Positions 59,729 to 61,288 of a stretch of DNA of 61,288 bases are shown in pieces. Below the pieces are notes generated by a model. It searched no databases, was not told where the DNA came from, and saw only the letters and a list, made by a program, of their open reading frames with translations. Within the stretch, counting starts at the first letter, position 1; each line of letters begins with the position of its first letter. Source of the stretch: an uncultured Clostridia bacterium. GTDB taxonomy: Bacteria > Bacillota > Clostridia > Lachnospirales > Anaerotignaceae. The stretch lies in contig CALWEX010000040.1 in the NCBI GenBank assembly GCA_944377425.1, positions 1-61,288 of the forward strand, given 5' to 3'. The position numbers and the translations under genes were made by a program.

Positions 59729-60829
59729 TTATTCCTCCTTTTTGTATGTAAGAAGGACATCACCGTCTATAATATCCGTTTTACACAGCTTAAATTTAAA
59801 AGCGTCACTTACTTCTTCAATTCCGTATCCACCTACAGGCGTTTTAGCTTTACCGCCGAATATAACAGGCCCTACATAAACATTAACCTCGTTTACAATT
59901 CCAGCCTTAAGAGCACTGTAATTAAGCTCCCCGCCGCCTTCAAGCAGAATAGAATCAATGCCTTTTTGTCCCAGTAATTCCATAAGGTTTTTTAAATCAA
60001 CAAATCCATCTTTTTCCCGTACCTCTAAAACCTCACAGCCGGCATTTTCAAGTATTTGGGCCTTTTGGGCATCTTTGTCACAGCAGGCAATAATTGTTTT
60101 AATTTCCTTTGCGGTTTTTACAATATTGCTGTCTTTGGAAATATTAAGGTGTGAATCACAAATAATTCTTACTGGATTTCGTCCACCTTCAATTCGGCAG
60201 TTAAGCATAGGATTGTCACTTTTAACTGTTCCCATACCTGCCATTATTCCCATTAAATTATTCCTTAAACTGTGAACACTTTTTCGGGATTTTTCGTTTG
60301 TTATCCACTGGGATTTTCCTGTTACAGTGGCTATTTTGCCGTCCATTGTCATGGCGTATTTCATTACAACATAAGGCGTTTTGTGTGTAATATAATGGAA
60401 AAACACACTGTTTATGCTGTCGCACTCATCACGCATAAAGTCCTCTGTTACCTTAATTCCGTTTTTCCGCAGTATCTCGGCACCTTTTCCGGCAACAAGA
60501 GGATTAGGGTCACGGGAACCAATTACAACCTCTCCAATACCAGCTTCAATAATAATTTCAGTGCATGGCGGAGTCTTTCCATAGTGACAGCAAGGCTCCA
60601 AAGTAACATATAAAACGGCGTCTTTAAGAGCTTCTTTGTCACTACATGATAAAATGGCATTTCTTTCGGCATGAAAACCACCATACTTCATGTGGTAGCC
60701 TTCGGATATAATTTTGCCGTCTTTAACAATAACAGCGCCTACCTTAGGGTTGGGGTTTACTTTACCTTCTCCCTTAAGAGCCAACTCAATGGCTCTTTTC
60801 ATAAACTTTTCCTCATACAAAATCATCAT
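59729..60829 (-). CDS. ribD: Riboflavin biosynthesis deaminase/reductase RibD
   Basis: A 366-residue bifunctional enzyme: an N-terminal CDA-like deaminase with zinc ligands HAERNAIL and PCCHYGKTPPC, and a C-terminal reductase with KYAMTMDGKIAT, KSQWITNE, MAGMGTVKSDNPML, and LLEGGGELN. The start is not certain: ATG codons at 60829 and 60826 lie almost on GGGAG, while TTG 60820 is 9 nt from it and may be the true start. The open frame to 60955 runs into the riboswitch and is not real. Confidence 0.95.
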   Translation of the reverse strand: MMILYEEKFMKRAIELALKGEGKVNPNPKVGAVIVKDGKIISEGYHMKYGGFHAERNAILSCSDKEALKDAVLYVTLEPCCHYGKTPPCTEIIIEAGIGEVVIGSRDPNPLVAGKGAEILRKNGIKVTEDFMRDECDSINSVFFHYITHKTPYVVMKYAMTMDGKIATVTGKSQWITNEKSRKSVHSLRNNLMGIMAGMGTVKSDNPMLNCRIEGGRNPVRIICDSHLNISKDSNIVKTAKEIKTIIACCDKDAQKAQILENAGCEVLEVREKDGFVDLKNLMELLGQKGIDSILLEGGGELNYSALKAGIVNEVNVYVGPVIFGGKAKTPVGGYGIEEVSDAFKFKLCKTDIIDGDVLLTYKKEE

Positions 60830-60860
60830 CTCCCAAAAATTAAAATCTTTGGGGCAAATA

Positions 60861-60889
60861 AAAAACCTCGGAATACATAAATTCCGAGG
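60861..60889 (-). terminator. Terminator arm of the FMN riboswitch
   Basis: Perfect 9-bp stem CCTCGGAAT/ATTCCGAGG with a 6-nt loop and a TTTTTTATT tail on the minus strand, between aptamer and ribD. Confidence 0.93.
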
Positions 60890-60942
60890 CAATAAAAGCA
60901 ATATAAACGTGCGGTGTTTAAATATAACAACGCAAAAAAAAT

Positions 60943-61051
60943 TATCTTCTTCCATCCAGACTATACTGTCGGCCTCGGAATTTCACCGAATCATGCCAAA
61001 AAGGCTCGCGGGCTGTACCGCCGGTAGGGACTTGCACCCTGCCCCGAAGAT
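60943..61051 (-). promoter_or_regulatory. FMN riboswitch (RFN element)
   Basis: Read on the minus strand, TCTTCGGGGCAGGGTG, AAGTCCCTACCGGCGGT, AGCCCGCGA, GATTCGGTGAAATTCC, GAGGCCGACAGTATAGT and GGATGGAAGA follow in the order of the RFN aptamer. P1 is formed by ATCTTC/GAAGAT. Segment ATTCCGAGG of the aptamer (60973-60981) is complementary to the 5' arm of the terminator. Without FMN they can pair (antiterminator); FMN binding frees the terminator arm and shuts the rib operon off. Confidence 0.97.
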
Positions 61052-61077
61052 TTTGTATTAGTATTAAGTTTGACACA

Positions 61078-61106
61078 ATTTTAGCACACCACAGACTATA
61101 ATTCAA
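61078..61106 (-). promoter_or_regulatory. rib operon promoter
   Basis: Minus-strand TTGAAT (61101-61106), 17-nt spacer, TAAAAT (61078-61083), starting transcription about 20 nt before the aptamer. Confidence 0.75.
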
Positions 61107-61271
61107 TGTAATTTTATAAATTTCATTAAATAATTTATAAAAGGCATAAAACATTACTTTTATTGAAATAATTTACAATATAAAAATATATATTTCGTTG
61201 TAAAAACAACATAAATTAATCTAAAATCTGGCTATAATAACGGCATAACAAATCGAGAGGAGATTAAACAA

Positions 61272-61288
61272 ATGGACAAAATGTTCTG
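61272..61288 (+). CDS. Start of a plus-strand gene cut by the window edge
   Basis: ATG at 61272 behind GAGAGGAGATTAAACAA; only MDKMF is visible. A TATAAT-like -10 lies about 40 nt upstream (near 61232). The product cannot be identified. Confidence 0.6.

Overview
The window looks like a chromosome segment of a strictly anaerobic, low-GC Firmicute (class Clostridia, probably Lachnospirales; an Anaerotignum/Tyzzerella-like organism is a guess). The reasons are the AT-rich sequence, strong AGGAGG ribosome sites with frequent TTG/GTG starts, TTGACA/TATAAT promoters, and Rex, RecU, DUF951, an electron-bifurcation-type redox operon and an acyl-CoA dehydrogenase/EtfBA operon.

Layout. 1-161: left end of an IS200/IS605 element with the first codons of tnpA. 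202-6429 (minus): tRNA-Arg(CCU), 3-methyladenine glycosylase, an IclR regulator with an IlvD/Edd dehydratase, a DUF445 protein and Rex. 6592-17001 (plus): an ABC-F ATPase; a three-gene NuoE/NuoF/(NuoG-GltD-FdhA-like) operon best read as an Stn-type NADH/NADPH/ferredoxin transhydrogenase; an iron alcohol dehydrogenase; a hemerythrin. Then DeoD (minus) and tRNA-Arg(ACG) (plus).

18045-31842 (minus) is a compact PBSX-like contractile phage morphogenesis cluster: Cro-like and RinA-like regulators, terminase, portal, scaffold, capsid, connectors, sheath, tube, XkdN with a -1 frameshift site, XkdP, XkdQ, and baseplate XkdR/S/T/U. It has no integrase, replication, lysis or tail-fibre genes and no normal-length tape measure. 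It may be a domesticated particle or gene-transfer-agent-like element, or a decaying prophage.

32190-35001 (plus): yybP-ykoY-type (Mn2+) riboswitch and a P-type cation ATPase. 35083-39458 (minus): an S-layer-homology protein, a solo IS end, and acyl-CoA dehydrogenase-etfB-etfA with a long structured leader. 39970-47228 (minus): an eight-gene housekeeping operon (alkD-like, prmA, rsmE, cysteine desulfurase, thiI, yibQ-like, queG, recU). 47291-49682 (minus): a divergent PEP carboxykinase and MTA/SAH nucleosidase. Then DUF951 (plus), a secreted glycerophosphodiesterase (minus), an LRR / MoxR ATPase / VWA-metallopeptidase-like triad (minus), a MATE exporter, and the ribDEBAH operon under an FMN riboswitch with a visible antiterminator. 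A new plus-strand gene starts at 61272.

Functionally, the redox genes fit together: Rex senses NADH/NAD+, the Stn-like complex would balance NADH, NADPH and ferredoxin, and the alcohol dehydrogenase and acyl-CoA dehydrogenase/Etf dispose of reductant. The items most worth following up are the phage-like cluster with its frameshift and missing tape measure, the MoxR-VWA-LRR triad, the Stn-like operon, and the G-rich 5' hairpin of the acd-etfBA mRNA.
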